DNA of 64,000 bases from Psychrobacter sp. 72-O-c (lineage in GTDB: Bacteria; Pseudomonadota; Gammaproteobacteria; Pseudomonadales; Moraxellaceae). The notes under the pieces are model-generated. The model was not told the DNA's origin. It made no database searches and saw only the letters and a program-made list of their open reading frames with translations. Position 1 is the first letter of the stretch. Each line of letters opens with the position of its first letter. This document shows positions 28,174-37,734 of this stretch, one piece after another. Both the position numbers and the translations under genes were made by a program. Location of the stretch: assembly GCF_904846605.1 (NCBI RefSeq), contig NZ_CAJHBI010000006.1, positions 1 through 64,000 of the forward strand. The letters run 5' to 3'.

Positions 28174-29001
28174 CTAAGCCCCGCGCCCAATCCTTTCAGC
28201 AAGTGCTTGTAATTTTGGTACAATCATCGCAGCATAGCCCGCGCTTTCCCAATTAGCACGAGGGACGCTGGCATTTAACGAATAAGCATAGTGCCCAGTC
28301 GTGATATCAAATACTCCTACCGCAACGGCTAAAATATCCGTAGAGAACTCTCCATCAGATAGCGTATAACCATGCGTATCATAATAGGTTGAGGCGTCAG
28401 CTAATGCTATTTGCGCTTGTTGAAACTCATCCTTAGATAAGTGAGTTTGCAAATTAGCTGTGATCACTGCTTGGCGAGTGGGCGTACTGATTGCATAAAA
28501 GGCGCGTCCTATGGCAGTACGTGCGACCGGCACAGCCGAGCCGACTTGCAAATTTACCGATAAGCGCGCAGGACTACGGCAGCAGGCCAGATAACGCATT
28601 TCTCCTTCTATTTCTGTGGCTAAATTCACCGACACTTCATTTTGGCTGGCAAATTGACGTAATAACGGTTCAGCAAAGGCTACCACATCATGACGACTCC
28701 AAGCTTGCGCGCTCAATCGCACCGCGCTGCTACCTAGGCGATACTGTCCTTCTAACGTTGTGCGTAAAAATCCAAGCGTCGTTAAGGTATAAATCAGACG
28801 GGTAACCGTCGCTTTAGGCAATAAGGTCAGCTGACACAACTGCTGATGGCTCAATTGATTTTGATGCTCAAACCCAGCCAATAAGGTTAATCCGCGTCCA
28901 AGAGCGGTGACGAATTGTCTATCATCATCGACTTTACTTTGGGCGAGCGTATCGTTCATTCGATCTAAAAGCGGTTTAGCTGTTGGTAATATTTTTGTCA
29001 T
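28174..29001 (-). CDS. IclR-family transcriptional regulator (beside gcdH)
   Basis: A 275-residue IclR-type regulator. The winged helix lies near residues 48-100 (LGRGLTLLAGF, then LCQLTLLPKATVTRLIYTL), and the effector domain follows with SVNLQVGSAVPVARTAIGRAF and a C-terminal SLNASVPRANW. It is transcribed divergently from gcdH with 206 bp between; a perfect palindrome in that gap is its likely operator. The effector is probably an acyl-CoA or dicarboxylate of the glutarate pathway, by context only. Confidence 0.88.
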   Translation of the reverse strand: MTKILPTAKPLLDRMNDTLAQSKVDDDRQFVTALGRGLTLLAGFEHQNQLSHQQLCQLTLLPKATVTRLIYTLTTLGFLRTTLEGQYRLGSSAVRLSAQAWSRHDVVAFAEPLLRQFASQNEVSVNLATEIEGEMRYLACCRSPARLSVNLQVGSAVPVARTAIGRAFYAISTPTRQAVITANLQTHLSKDEFQQAQIALADASTYYDTHGYTLSDGEFSTDILAVAVGVFDITTGHYAYSLNASVPRANWESAGYAAMIVPKLQALAERIGRGA

Positions 29002-29059
29002 TTTATAGCCATATATTGAGTTAAAGGTTTACAAAGAATAGAAATTTTGTTTAAATGGG

Positions 29060-29080
29060 TATAATGTGAAACTAAGTTTC
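29060..29080 (+). promoter_or_regulatory. gcdH -10 element and palindromic operator
   Basis: TATAAT at 29060-29065 is followed at 29068-29080 by the perfect palindrome GAAACT-A-AGTTTC. The palindrome would overlap the transcription start of gcdH, fitting repression by the divergent IclR protein. GAAAC/GTTTC arms are known from KdgR-type IclR regulators. No convincing -35 was seen. Confidence 0.6.
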
Positions 29081-29207
29081 GCATAGTGGAACAAACAATT
29101 CAAGTGCTAGATTAAATATTAAGTAAGTCTCAATCCTTCATAATTTAAATGTTAATGAAGCCCAACACTATTCGTTAGTCAGGACGACTGACACCAAGGA
29201 GAACAAC

Positions 29208-30392
29208 ATGGCAAATTCCACCAGCCCGCGTTTTGATTGGGAAGATCCATTTTTATTGCGTGATCAGCTGACTGACGAAGAGCGTATGGTTAACGACACC
29301 GCACACCAGTTCTTTCAAAAAGAATTAATGCCGGGCATTATTGAAGCCAATCGTAACGAGCATTTTGATCGCAATATTATGCGTCAGATGGGAGAAATGG
29401 GCTTGCTTGGCGTTACTATTGAAGGCTACGGCTGTGCTGGCTTGTCGAATGTCGCTTATGGGTTGCTCGCCAAAGAAGTTGAAGCAGTGGATTCAGGCTA
29501 TCGCTCAGCAATGAGTGTGCAGTCGAGCTTGGTTATGCATCCGATACATGAATATGGTACTGAAGAGCAAAGAGAAAAATATCTCCCCAAGCTGGCGACT
29601 GGCGAATATGTGGGCTGCTTTGGTCTAACAGAACCAGACTCAGGCTCAGATCCATCATCAATGACAACGCGTGCCCGCAAAGTCGATGGCGGCTATGAGA
29701 TGACTGGTAGCAAAATGTGGATTACCAATAGTCCTATTGCTGATGTGTTTGTCGTTTGGGCAAAAGACGATGCAGGCGACATTCGCGGTTTTATCTTAGA
29801 TAAAGGTATGAAAGGTCTATCTGCCCCCAAAATTGAAGGCAAATTCTCGCTACGCGCCTCAGTCACGGGTGAGATTGTTATGGACAAAGTGTTCGTCCCC
29901 GAGGCCAATGCTTTTCCAGACATCCGTGGCCTGAAAGGTCCTTTTGGTTGCTTAAACAAAGCCCGTTATGGCATTGCATGGGGTTCGATGGGCGCAGCTG
30001 AATTTTGTTGGAAAGCTTCGCGCCAATATACCCTTGATCGTGTTCAGTTTGGCCGTCCGCTTGCAGCGACCCAGTTGGTACAGTTAAAGCTTGCCAACAT
30101 GCAAACTGAGATCACCCTTGGTTTACAAGCGGCGCTACGTGTCGGCCGTTTGATGGATGAAGACAATGCTGCCCCTGAGATGATTTCTTTGATTAAGCGT
30201 AATAATTGCGGTAAAGCGTTGGACATCGCCCGCGTTGCTCGTGATATGCATGGTGGTAATGGTATCTCTGATGAATACCACATCATCCGCCACGTGATGA
30301 ACCTAGAGGCGGTCAACACTTATGAAGGCACTCATGATATTCACGCACTTATCTTAGGCCGCGCGCAGACTGGTATTCAAGCGTTTTTTTAA
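29208..30392 (+). CDS. gcdH: Glutaryl-CoA dehydrogenase
   Basis: FAD enzyme that oxidises and decarboxylates glutaryl-CoA to crotonyl-CoA. The 394 residues start [20 protein letters not shown], a GcdH hallmark, and contain [45 protein letters not shown] and the catalytic E373 in [18 protein letters not shown] precedes the ATG. The CoA-transferase gene 196 bp downstream would supply its substrate, giving a glutarate catabolic pair. Confidence 0.95.
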   Translation: MANSTSPRFDWEDPFLLRDQLTDEERMVNDTAHQFFQKELMPGIIEANRNEHFDRNIMRQMGEMGLLGVTIEGYGCAGLSNVAYGLLAKEVEAVDSGYRSAMSVQSSLVMHPIHEYGTEEQREKYLPKLATGEYVGCFGLTEPDSGSDPSSMTTRARKVDGGYEMTGSKMWITNSPIADVFVVWAKDDAGDIRGFILDKGMKGLSAPKIEGKFSLRASVTGEIVMDKVFVPEANAFPDIRGLKGPFGCLNKARYGIAWGSMGAAEFCWKASRQYTLDRVQFGRPLAATQLVQLKLANMQTEITLGLQAALRVGRLMDEDNAAPEMISLIKRNNCGKALDIARVARDMHGGNGISDEYHIIRHVMNLEAVNTYEGTHDIHALILGRAQTGIQAFF

Positions 30393-30587
30393 CGCCTATT
30401 AGTAATATTTTTGCAGGATTAACGTACGTTACTGTCTGGCGCTCAAGAGGGTGCTTCACACTTAGTAGCGTGCGTTTTTTATCGTTTGGACTAAAAAATT
30501 AAGAACAAATAATTTGAGTATAAGCACTTTAAGCCTGAGTGTCTTAATGATAAGCACCAAGCTGTACATAAAAAATAAGGGACTATT

Positions 30588-31850
30588 ATGACCGTAGCCA
30601 TGACTGAACCATCGAAGTCAGAACCCGCTTATGCTGCTGCCAACGCTAACAGTGATGACACGCGCCAAGGAGCGTTACATGGTATTAAGGTATTAGACTT
30701 GTCTAGAGTGCTGGCGGGTCCATCATGTACTCAAGTTTTAGCTGATTTGGGCGCAGAAGTGATAAAAGTAGAACGTCCACGCCTTGGTGATGAGACCCGT
30801 CATTGGGCGCCGCCCGCATTTACTGATAATACTTCCGCATACTACGCCACGATCAATCGCAACAAAAAATCGCTTACCGTTGATATCAAAACTGCAGCAG
30901 GGCAGGCCATTATAAAGCAGCTTGCCGCTGACAGCGATATCGTGGTTGAGAACTTTAAGGTCGGAGGCCTAAAGAAATACGGCTTAGATTATGACAGCCT
31001 TAAGCAAACCAATCCGCGATTGATTTATGCCTCATTGACAGGCTTTGGTCAGACAGGGCCAGATGCCAAGCGTCCCGGTTATGACTATATTATTCAAGGA
31101 CTGTCAGGGTTAATGAGTGTTACTGGTCCTAGTGATGGCGAACCGCATAAGGTCGGCGTGGCCGTAGTAGATTTATTTGCCGGATTACAGCTCACTATTG
31201 GTATTCAAGCGGCATTGTTGGCGCGGCATAATACTGGCCGCGGGCAGCAGGTGGATGTAGCCTTGTTAGACAGTGCACTTTCGATGTTGGCCAATGTTGG
31301 TATGAATCATTTGGCGTCAGGTGAAGTGCCACCAAGGCTGGGCAATCAACATCCCAATATCGTTCCTTACCAAGTGTTTTTGGCTAAGGGTAATCAGCAT
31401 TTTATTTTAGCCTGTGGTAATGACCAACAGTTTACCAAGCTATGTGATGTGTTAGGTGTCGATTGGCAGCAAGACCAACGCTTCGCGACCAATCCAGCAA
31501 GGGTTACGAATCGTGATTTGCTCTGCGGCTGGCTGGTGGATAAATTTGCACAGCAATCGCGTGAGCATTGGCTTGAAATTCTGCATCAAACAGGCATACC
31601 TTGCGGCCCTATTCATAATGTGGCTGAAGCGCTAGCGATGCCGCAAGCACAAGCACGTGATATGGTGATTGATTTTATGGCGCAAGGCAGTCCGGTTAAA
31701 GTGCTGGGTAATCCCATTAAATTATCCGAGTCGCCTGTTACCTACCGCACACCGCCACCAAGCTTAAGTGAACATACCAACAGTACGCTAACAGCCCTTG
31801 GCTATGATAGCGACACGATAGCCAAACTAAAAGCCGACGGTATTATTTAA
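30588..31850 (+). CDS. CaiB/BaiF family CoA-transferase (probably glutarate)
   Basis: Class III CoA-transferase of 420 residues: GIKVLDLSRVLAGPSCTQVL, GDETRHWAPP, YYATINRNKKSLTVD, and the catalytic aspartate D166 in RPGYDYIIQ. Members transfer CoA between carboxylic acids through an aspartyl anhydride. Next to gcdH the likely acceptor is glutarate, as in the human SUGCT-type enzyme; this is inferred from position. About 28 N-terminal residues are Ala/Ser-rich. TAAGGGA precedes the ATG. It is convergent with the second IclR gene. Confidence 0.88.
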   Translation: MTVAMTEPSKSEPAYAAANANSDDTRQGALHGIKVLDLSRVLAGPSCTQVLADLGAEVIKVERPRLGDETRHWAPPAFTDNTSAYYATINRNKKSLTVDIKTAAGQAIIKQLAADSDIVVENFKVGGLKKYGLDYDSLKQTNPRLIYASLTGFGQTGPDAKRPGYDYIIQGLSGLMSVTGPSDGEPHKVGVAVVDLFAGLQLTIGIQAALLARHNTGRGQQVDVALLDSALSMLANVGMNHLASGEVPPRLGNQHPNIVPYQVFLAKGNQHFILACGNDQQFTKLCDVLGVDWQQDQRFATNPARVTNRDLLCGWLVDKFAQQSREHWLEILHQTGIPCGPIHNVAEALAMPQAQARDMVIDFMAQGSPVKVLGNPIKLSESPVTYRTPPPSLSEHTNSTLTALGYDSDTIAKLKADGII

Positions 31851-31878
31851 TCTAATTGTTTGATGGTTTGTTTTTTGA

Positions 31879-31909
31879 GTTGCTTAAGCGGTCTATTTAC
31901 TTAAGCGAC
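31879..31909. terminator. Hairpin between CoA-transferase and second IclR gene
   Basis: GTTGCTTAAG pairs with CTTAAGCGAC (one G-T pair) across 11 bases, between convergent genes. The T-rich tract lies before rather than after the stem on the plus strand, so efficiency is uncertain. Confidence 0.5.
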
Positions 31910-31966
31910 TTGATAAGCTGTTCTTCAAAATAGGCCATAAATTCAAAAAGCGTCAAGGCTACATCG

Positions 31967-32737
31967 CTACCCTATGCCATCAGCGCAAAACCCCAAACGT
32001 TGCTCCATTTGCTTGGCCAGTTCAATCAGTACAGTACTGACCTCATCACGCTTAGACTCGTATTCTGCCTGCAAAAAGCTGACTGCCATGCCCGCGACCG
32101 CATTGCCCGATGCATTGCGGATATACGTGCCCAAGCAGTACATACCATCACGCAGCTGTCCATCATCTAGCGAGATGCGGCTGCTATGAATGGCGGTAAG
32201 CTCGCGAGATAATGTATCAAAATCACGCACCCCATTCGGAGTCATAGGCTCAGGCAAAACCCCTTCGTATATAGACTTGATAGTGTGCATAGGAAGCGTT
32301 GAAAGTATGGCTTTGCCTGTCGCCGAAAATACGGCAGGCACCCGGACACCCGCGCGAAAAGTGAAACCTAGCGAGGCAGGTGCTTCATGACAGGCTAAGA
32401 ATACCACCTCGCCCAAGTCCAGCTTGGAGAGCGTTACCGTGTGTTGTAATAACGTAGGATACTGCACAATCAAATCTTTAAATAACTGAATAACCCCTTG
32501 TTGCTGCTCGTATTTTCCTGCCCAATAAAGTAAATACGAGCCCAAATGAAAGCGGCTTTCGGTGTCTTTATAGATGACGTGTTTAGTCAATAAACTGTGT
32601 AAAATATTATGGGTTGAGCTGCGTGCCAGTCCTAGTTGCTTGGCAATATGAGCGGCAGTCAAAGGCTGCGGACTGGCGGTAATTAAGTCTAAAATCTGAA
32701 AGGTTTTGTCCAAGGCAGGAACAGTAGTGGTGTTCAT
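31967..32737 (-). CDS. IclR-family transcriptional regulator (beside gabD)
   Basis: A 256-residue IclR-type regulator from the ATG at 32737; an in-frame TTG at 32767 would add ten residues that do not look conserved. The winged helix is near residues 10-70 (TFQILDLITASPQPLTAAHI, then LGLARSSTHNILHSLL). The effector domain has TFRAGVRVPAVFSATGKAIL and DDGQLRDGMYCLGTYIRN. It is divergent from gabD/davD. A perfect 7-bp-armed inverted repeat just after the gabD promoter is its likely operator. Confidence 0.88.
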   Translation of the reverse strand: MNTTTVPALDKTFQILDLITASPQPLTAAHIAKQLGLARSSTHNILHSLLTKHVIYKDTESRFHLGSYLLYWAGKYEQQQGVIQLFKDLIVQYPTLLQHTVTLSKLDLGEVVFLACHEAPASLGFTFRAGVRVPAVFSATGKAILSTLPMHTIKSIYEGVLPEPMTPNGVRDFDTLSRELTAIHSSRISLDDGQLRDGMYCLGTYIRNASGNAVAGMAVSFLQAEYESKRDEVSTVLIELAKQMEQRLGFCADGIG

Positions 32738-32813
32738 AAGGGCTCTATAACAATAAATAGGAGTCAAAGAAATAGTAAAAAAACTTAAAATTACGATAAA
32801 AGCAGGAAAAGGG

Positions 32814-32884
32814 TTGCAAAGATCATCGCATCATTCTTATAATGATGTCTCATATATAGAATTATTGTTCAGTATATTGAACAA
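32814..32884 (+). promoter_or_regulatory. gabD/davD promoter with downstream inverted-repeat operator
   Basis: TTGCAA (32814-32819) and TATAAT (32838-32843) are separated by 18 bases, placing +1 near 32850. TTGTTCA-N6-TGAACAA at 32865-32884 is a perfect inverted repeat sitting just past +1, a roadblock position for a repressor. The divergent IclR protein is the obvious candidate. The leader is then about 190 nt to the ATG; I see nothing else in it. Confidence 0.7.
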
Positions 32885-33041
32885 GCAATTACTTATCAAT
32901 ACCTATTGCTGACTTACAGTTCTAATCCTCACAATTTTATTGGAACTATTCGATATGTGGTGATTTATCTATGACTGTCTATGTAATTTCGCTATTAACC
33001 ATTATAAATAAGCATCACGCTTAAGAACAAGGAACGTTACT

Positions 33042-34532
33042 ATGTCAAAAAATACGTCAAAAAGCATCATAAACACTACGCTACAGCTATCAAATCCAGA
33101 TTTGCTTAAACAACAGTGCTTAATTAAAGACGGTTGGCATGATTCTAATGATGCCGCCACCATTGAGGTGCGCAATCCATTTAGCGGCGACGTCATCGGT
33201 ACTGTTCCAAGCCTGACTCAACAAGATGTGAATGATGCTGTGGCATTTTCGCATGAAGCACAAGGGTCTTGGGCAGCAAAAACAGCACAAGAACGGTCAC
33301 TGCTACTGCAAAAATGGGCGGACCTTATTGATGAAAATAAAGAAGACTTAGCCATCATCATGACCGCCGAGCAAGGCAAGCCTATCAGCGAGTCGCGCGG
33401 TGAGATTGGTTATGCCAACAGCTTTATTCGCTGGTTTGCTGAAGAGGCCAAACGCGTTTATGGCGATGTTATTCCAGCGACCCAGTCGCAGTTGCGTTAT
33501 GTGATTTTAAAGCAGCCTATTGGTGTTTGCGCGGCGATTACCCCTTGGAATTTTCCTGCGGCAATGATTACGCGTAAAGCGGCACCGGCAATAGCTGCAG
33601 GCTGTACTATTATCATCAAGCCTGCCACTGAAACCCCGTTTTCAGCATTAGCGCTTGGCGTATTGGCTGAGCAAGCAGGTATTCCAGCAGGTGTTGTCCA
33701 AGTAGTTACTGGTAAATCTTCAGTGATTGGCGACATTTTAACTGGTGATGCCCGTATTCAAAAGCTATCGTTCACAGGCTCTACTGAAGTTGGTCGTACT
33801 TTAATGGCGCAGTGCGCAACCACCATCAAAAAACTGTCACTAGAACTGGGCGGTAACGCACCCTTTATCATCTTTGATGATGCCGATTTAGAAAAAGCGG
33901 CTGATGGCCTGATTGCCTCCAAGTATCGCAATGCCGGTCAAACCTGTGTTTGTGCCAATCGTGTCTACGTTCAGGACAGCATTAAAGATGAGTTTTTAGA
34001 CATTTTCGTCAAAAAAGTTGCTGAGCTCAAAGTCGGTAATGGGGCAGATGAAGGCGTGAATATTGGACCGTTAATCAATACTGCCGCGCTAGAAAAAGTC
34101 CAAGCCTTATTAAAAGACGCCCTTGATAAAGGCGCAACGTTAGTGACAGGTGGCGATACCAATAACGCCTCTAAGCTGAGCTTTAACCCAACGGTGTTGA
34201 CTGATATCAGCGCAGATATGGACATTGCCAGCGAAGAGATATTTGGTCCTATTGCATCAATATTTACTTTTGACAGTGAAGAAGAAGTGATTCGCGCTGC
34301 TAACGATACCATTTATGGTTTGGCCGCTTACTTCTACAGTAGCGACTTTTCACGCGCATGGCGTGTTACTGAAGGGCTAGAGTACGGCATGGTTGGTCAC
34401 AATACCGGCATGATTTCCACCGAAGTTGCCCCGTTTGGCGGCGTTAAGCAGTCAGGATTTGGTCGTGAAGGCTCAAAATATGGCATCGAAGAGTATGTCG
34501 TGACCAAATATTGGTGTTCAGACATTAGCTAG
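33042..34532 (+). CDS. gabD: Succinate-/glutarate-semialdehyde dehydrogenase
   Basis: NAD(P)-dependent aldehyde dehydrogenase of 496 residues oxidising succinate semialdehyde to succinate, or glutarate semialdehyde to glutarate (DavD). Visible: AAITPWNFPAAMI, IIKPATETPFSALAL, FTGSTEVGR, the general base in LELGGNAPF, the catalytic C302 in GQTCVCANR, and VAPFGGVKQSGFGREG. It is followed by the aminotransferase gene 139 bp downstream. With gcdH and a CoA-transferase nearby the 5-aminovalerate role is as likely as GABA. Expression is probably controlled by the divergent IclR protein. Confidence 0.93.
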   Translation: MSKNTSKSIINTTLQLSNPDLLKQQCLIKDGWHDSNDAATIEVRNPFSGDVIGTVPSLTQQDVNDAVAFSHEAQGSWAAKTAQERSLLLQKWADLIDENKEDLAIIMTAEQGKPISESRGEIGYANSFIRWFAEEAKRVYGDVIPATQSQLRYVILKQPIGVCAAITPWNFPAAMITRKAAPAIAAGCTIIIKPATETPFSALALGVLAEQAGIPAGVVQVVTGKSSVIGDILTGDARIQKLSFTGSTEVGRTLMAQCATTIKKLSLELGGNAPFIIFDDADLEKAADGLIASKYRNAGQTCVCANRVYVQDSIKDEFLDIFVKKVAELKVGNGADEGVNIGPLINTAALEKVQALLKDALDKGATLVTGGDTNNASKLSFNPTVLTDISADMDIASEEIFGPIASIFTFDSEEEVIRAANDTIYGLAAYFYSSDFSRAWRVTEGLEYGMVGHNTGMISTEVAPFGGVKQSGFGREGSKYGIEEYVVTKYWCSDIS

Positions 34533-34670
34533 CTTATTCATTTAACCTAGTTGTTGACTTAGTTTCAACAGGCTAATTGATATGAGTTTTTCCTATCATT
34601 TAGCTTGTACGATATCAACCGCTATTAACTAAATAGCGCTTACATTAAATATAAAGAAAAGGACATTCTT

Positions 34671-35933
34671 ATGACTACTACCAACCAATCATTACTTGAG
34701 CGCCGTAAAGCTGTCCTACCCACTGGACTTGGTGTTGCCTTTCCTATCTTTGCAGCCAAAGCAAAGAACTCAGAGATTTGGGATGTTGAAGGCAATCGTT
34801 ACGTTGACTTTGTCGGTGGTATCTCGGTACTGAACACCGGTCATAGCCATCCTAAAATTACCCAGCGCGTGCATGAGCAACTGGATAAGTTCACACATAC
34901 TGCCGCGCAAATGATTAATTACGAATGCTATGTCGAGCTCGCTGAAAAGCTTTGTGCAGCCGTGCCTATTAGTGGTGACAAAAAAGCTTTCTTTTTAACC
35001 ACTGGCGCTGAAGCGGTCGAAAACGCGGTAAAAATCTCTCGCGCAAAAACTGGCCGTCCGGGGGTTATCTCCTTTGTTGGTGGCTGGCATGGTCGTACCC
35101 TGATGTGTATGAGCTTGACTGGTAAGGTTATTCCGTACAAAAAAGATTTTGGTCCAATGCCAGGTCCTGTTTTTCATGCGCTATTTCCTGCTGAAGAGCT
35201 CAATGTTACTGAGGCGCAAGCGCTACATAGCCTTGATATGATCTTTCAGGCCTCAATTGATCCGAGCGAAGTAGCAGCGATGATTATTGAGCCGGTACAA
35301 GGCGAGGGCGGCTTCCATCAAGTTACGCCATCATTTGCCAAAGCGTTACGCGCTATCTGTGATGAGCACGGCATCGTGTTGATCTTTGATGAAGTGCAGT
35401 GTGGCTTTGCTAGAACCGGTACCTTATTCGCTACTGAACAACTGGGTGTTGAGCCCGACTTAATGACTAGCGCTAAAAGCTTGGCTGGTGGTTATCCGAT
35501 ATCTGCGGTTATTGGCCGTGCTGATATCATGAATGCACCGCAAATCGGTGGTCTAGGGGGTACTTATGCAGGTAACCCGTTAGCTTGCGTCGCAGCCTTA
35601 GCCGTAATAGAGGTAATTGAAGAAGAAAATCTACTTGAGCGCAGCATTGAGATTGGTGACAAAATTGAATCATTCTTAAAAGAATTAAACCTTAGTAGTA
35701 TCGGTCACATCCGTCATAAAGGCGCAATGTTAGCTTTTGAATTGATCGATAGTGATGGCAAGCCAGATAGCGATGCCACGGCTAATTTAAAACAGAAATG
35801 TTTTGAGCAAGGTTTACTGTTAGCTTCTTGCGGTATGCATGGCAACGCGATTCGCGTCATGGTGCCACTCACTGTTGAAGATGAAGTACTGCAAGAGGGT
35901 CTGGATATTATTGGTGGCATATTGTCAGCTTAG
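34671..35933 (+). CDS. gabT: 4-aminobutyrate / 5-aminovalerate aminotransferase
   Basis: Class III PLP aminotransferase of 420 residues that moves the amino group of GABA or 5-aminovalerate to 2-oxoglutarate, giving succinate or glutarate semialdehyde for the preceding dehydrogenase. Segments seen: VDFVGGISVLNTGHSHPK, FLTTGAEAVENAVKISRA, FVGGWHGRT, IIEPVQGEGGF, IFDEVQCGFARTG and the PLP lysine K269 in SAKSLAGG. AAAAGGACA lies before the ATG. The next gene is an amino-acid permease, completing uptake and catabolism. Confidence 0.93.
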   Translation: MTTTNQSLLERRKAVLPTGLGVAFPIFAAKAKNSEIWDVEGNRYVDFVGGISVLNTGHSHPKITQRVHEQLDKFTHTAAQMINYECYVELAEKLCAAVPISGDKKAFFLTTGAEAVENAVKISRAKTGRPGVISFVGGWHGRTLMCMSLTGKVIPYKKDFGPMPGPVFHALFPAEELNVTEAQALHSLDMIFQASIDPSEVAAMIIEPVQGEGGFHQVTPSFAKALRAICDEHGIVLIFDEVQCGFARTGTLFATEQLGVEPDLMTSAKSLAGGYPISAVIGRADIMNAPQIGGLGGTYAGNPLACVAALAVIEVIEEENLLERSIEIGDKIESFLKELNLSSIGHIRHKGAMLAFELIDSDGKPDSDATANLKQKCFEQGLLLASCGMHGNAIRVMVPLTVEDEVLQEGLDIIGGILSA

Positions 35934-36004
35934 TTTGAACAATAGTGATTGAAAAGCAATGGCAAGGCTACTCTTAGAGTATCCACTCTGAGTTTGTAAC
36001 CAAT

Positions 36005-36033
36005 AACGGCGCCTTGCATGACAAGGCGCCGTT
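36005..36033. terminator. GC-rich hairpin after gabT
   Basis: AACGGCGCCTTG pairs perfectly with CAAGGCGCCGTT around CATGA. It has a strong 12-bp stem but only a weak T-run after it. Probable terminator between gabT and the permease gene. Confidence 0.65.
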
Positions 36034-36113
36034 GCTGTTTATAACATTCTTACATTAACATTGTTTAGATAAATTAAAAAAAATGATAAATAATTAAAGA
36101 AAATAGTATTATT

Positions 36114-36130
36114 AATGAACTAAGTTCATT
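36114..36130 (+). promoter_or_regulatory. 17-bp palindrome upstream of the APC permease
   Basis: AATGAACT-A-AGTTCATT is a perfect palindrome 73 bp before the permease ATG. Its core GAACTAAGTTC closely resembles the gcdH operator GAAACTAAGTTTC, suggesting recognition by the same or a related IclR regulator. Confidence 0.55.
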
Positions 36131-36203
36131 TTACATAGGCTCAGCTCGCTAAATAAGTGTGAGTCTAACTCATCAAGGATGACACAAAGACAAGGAGTAA
36201 GTT

Positions 36204-37658
36204 ATGTCTGGATTAAAAAAATCGCTTGGGGTGTTCGACATTATTGCCTTAGCGTTTGGCGCTATGGTCGGCTGGGGCTGGGTAGTTCTATCAAGTGGTT
36301 GGGTTGTCGCTGCTGGTACTTGGGGCGCTATAGTAGCGTTCTTAATCGGTGGTACCGCAGTAGTACTGATTGGAGTAACTTATGCTGAGCTGTGCTCATC
36401 TATGCCAGTTACCGGCGGTGAGCATACTTATACTCATCGAGCCTTGGGGGTTAATGTCTCCTTTATATGCTCATGGAGTATGCTGTTTGGTTACTTCTCA
36501 GTAGTCGCCTTTGAAGCAGTGGCATTACCAACGGTAGTTGAATACTTGATTCCTAACTTTAACCAAGGTTATCTTTGGAATGTCGCTGGCTGGGATGTCT
36601 ATGCCACTTGGGCTGGTGTCGGTATGCTCGGTTCAATCTTAGTCACTTGGCTAAATATTCGCGGTATGCAAGTGAGTGCTTGGTTCCAAAAGATAGCAGT
36701 AGTAGGGATATTATTCGTCGGAATATTATTATTTATTGGTGCGGTACTGTTCAATCCTGAGACCTCCAATAGTGTACAGGCCCCAGCATTTATAGCTGGT
36801 ATAGGCGGTATAATGGCGGTTATTGTCATGGTGCCCTTTATGTTTGTGGGCTTTGACGTTATTCCGCAAGCGGCTGAAGAGATCGACCTGACTCGGCCTA
36901 ACATCGGTAAGTTTTTGATTGTCTCTCTTGTTATTGCAGTGCTATGGTATATAGGTGTTATTTGGAGCGTCGGTACTACGCTACCATTAGTACAAGCAGA
37001 AGCCTCTACTTTAGGAACAGCCGATGCGATGACCAACGCATGGCAAGGCAAATGGGCAGGTGTCTTATTGGTTATTGGTGGCGTGCTCGGTATTATGTCG
37101 AGTTGGAACGCCTTTTTGATTGGCGGTAGCCGTCTGCTATACGCCATGTCAAAAACCCATATGTTGCCAGCATTTTTGGGTAAATTGCATCCCAAACACA
37201 ACACCCCAGTTAACGCTATTCTCCTTATTGGTGGTTTGGCAACGCTAGCGCCATTATTCGGTCGAAAAATGTTAGTTTGGATCGTGACGGCGGGCGGCTT
37301 TGGTATTGTCATTGCTTATACTTTAGTCGCTGTCTCATTCCTCGTACTGCGCTATCGTGAGCCTGAAATGGTACGCCCTTTTAGGATACCTAGCGGTAAG
37401 GTTGTAGGTCTAGTGACTATCGTACTCAGTCTTGGTCTGTTTGTCTTATACCTACCCGGTATGCCATCAGCACTCAGTGCGATTGAGTGGGGGATATTCT
37501 TGGGTTGGACAGTATTAGGTGTTGCCTTCTTTACTTATGAGTCATTTAAAAACCCAGGCAAGAGTAAAGTGGTTATGGATGAAGAATTACGAGAGCTCAA
37601 GGTCATCAATCAGCAGTGGTTAAAGGACAATCCGCCTAAAAAAAATAAAACCGTTTAG
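36204..37658 (+). CDS. APC-family amino acid permease
   Basis: Inner-membrane transporter of 484 residues with about 12 hydrophobic segments. The first helix (DIIALAFGAMVGWGWVVLSS) has the glycine-rich unwound motif of the APC fold, and helix 6 contains FMFVGFDVIPQAAEEID. The C-terminal tail is charged and Lys-rich. The substrate is unproven; its place after gabD-gabT suggests GABA, 5-aminovalerate or a related amino acid. AAGGAGTAAG precedes the ATG. It is closed by a perfect terminator. Confidence 0.88.
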   Translation: MSGLKKSLGVFDIIALAFGAMVGWGWVVLSSGWVVAAGTWGAIVAFLIGGTAVVLIGVTYAELCSSMPVTGGEHTYTHRALGVNVSFICSWSMLFGYFSVVAFEAVALPTVVEYLIPNFNQGYLWNVAGWDVYATWAGVGMLGSILVTWLNIRGMQVSAWFQKIAVVGILFVGILLFIGAVLFNPETSNSVQAPAFIAGIGGIMAVIVMVPFMFVGFDVIPQAAEEIDLTRPNIGKFLIVSLVIAVLWYIGVIWSVGTTLPLVQAEASTLGTADAMTNAWQGKWAGVLLVIGGVLGIMSSWNAFLIGGSRLLYAMSKTHMLPAFLGKLHPKHNTPVNAILLIGGLATLAPLFGRKMLVWIVTAGGFGIVIAYTLVAVSFLVLRYREPEMVRPFRIPSGKVVGLVTIVLSLGLFVLYLPGMPSALSAIEWGIFLGWTVLGVAFFTYESFKNPGKSKVVMDEELRELKVINQQWLKDNPPKKNKTV

Positions 37659-37669
37659 AATATCGATCA

Positions 37670-37704
37670 AAAAAAAGCCTAACGTTTTAACGTTAGGCTT
37701 TTTC
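37670..37704. terminator. Bidirectional terminator
   Basis: AAAAAGCCTAACGTT pairs with AACGTTAGGCTTTTT around two bases, between the convergent permease and second dehydrogenase genes. Confidence 0.92.
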
Positions 37705-37734
37705 TATTGCAGTGTGTAGATTAATGCATTTAAT

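Noticed and set aside
36599..37312. Long open frame of 237 codons on the minus strand inside the permease gene
   Set aside because: It is the antisense of a transmembrane gene with rich Ile/Pro/Thr codons; no ribosome site and no recognisable domain. The plus-strand permease is clearly real.
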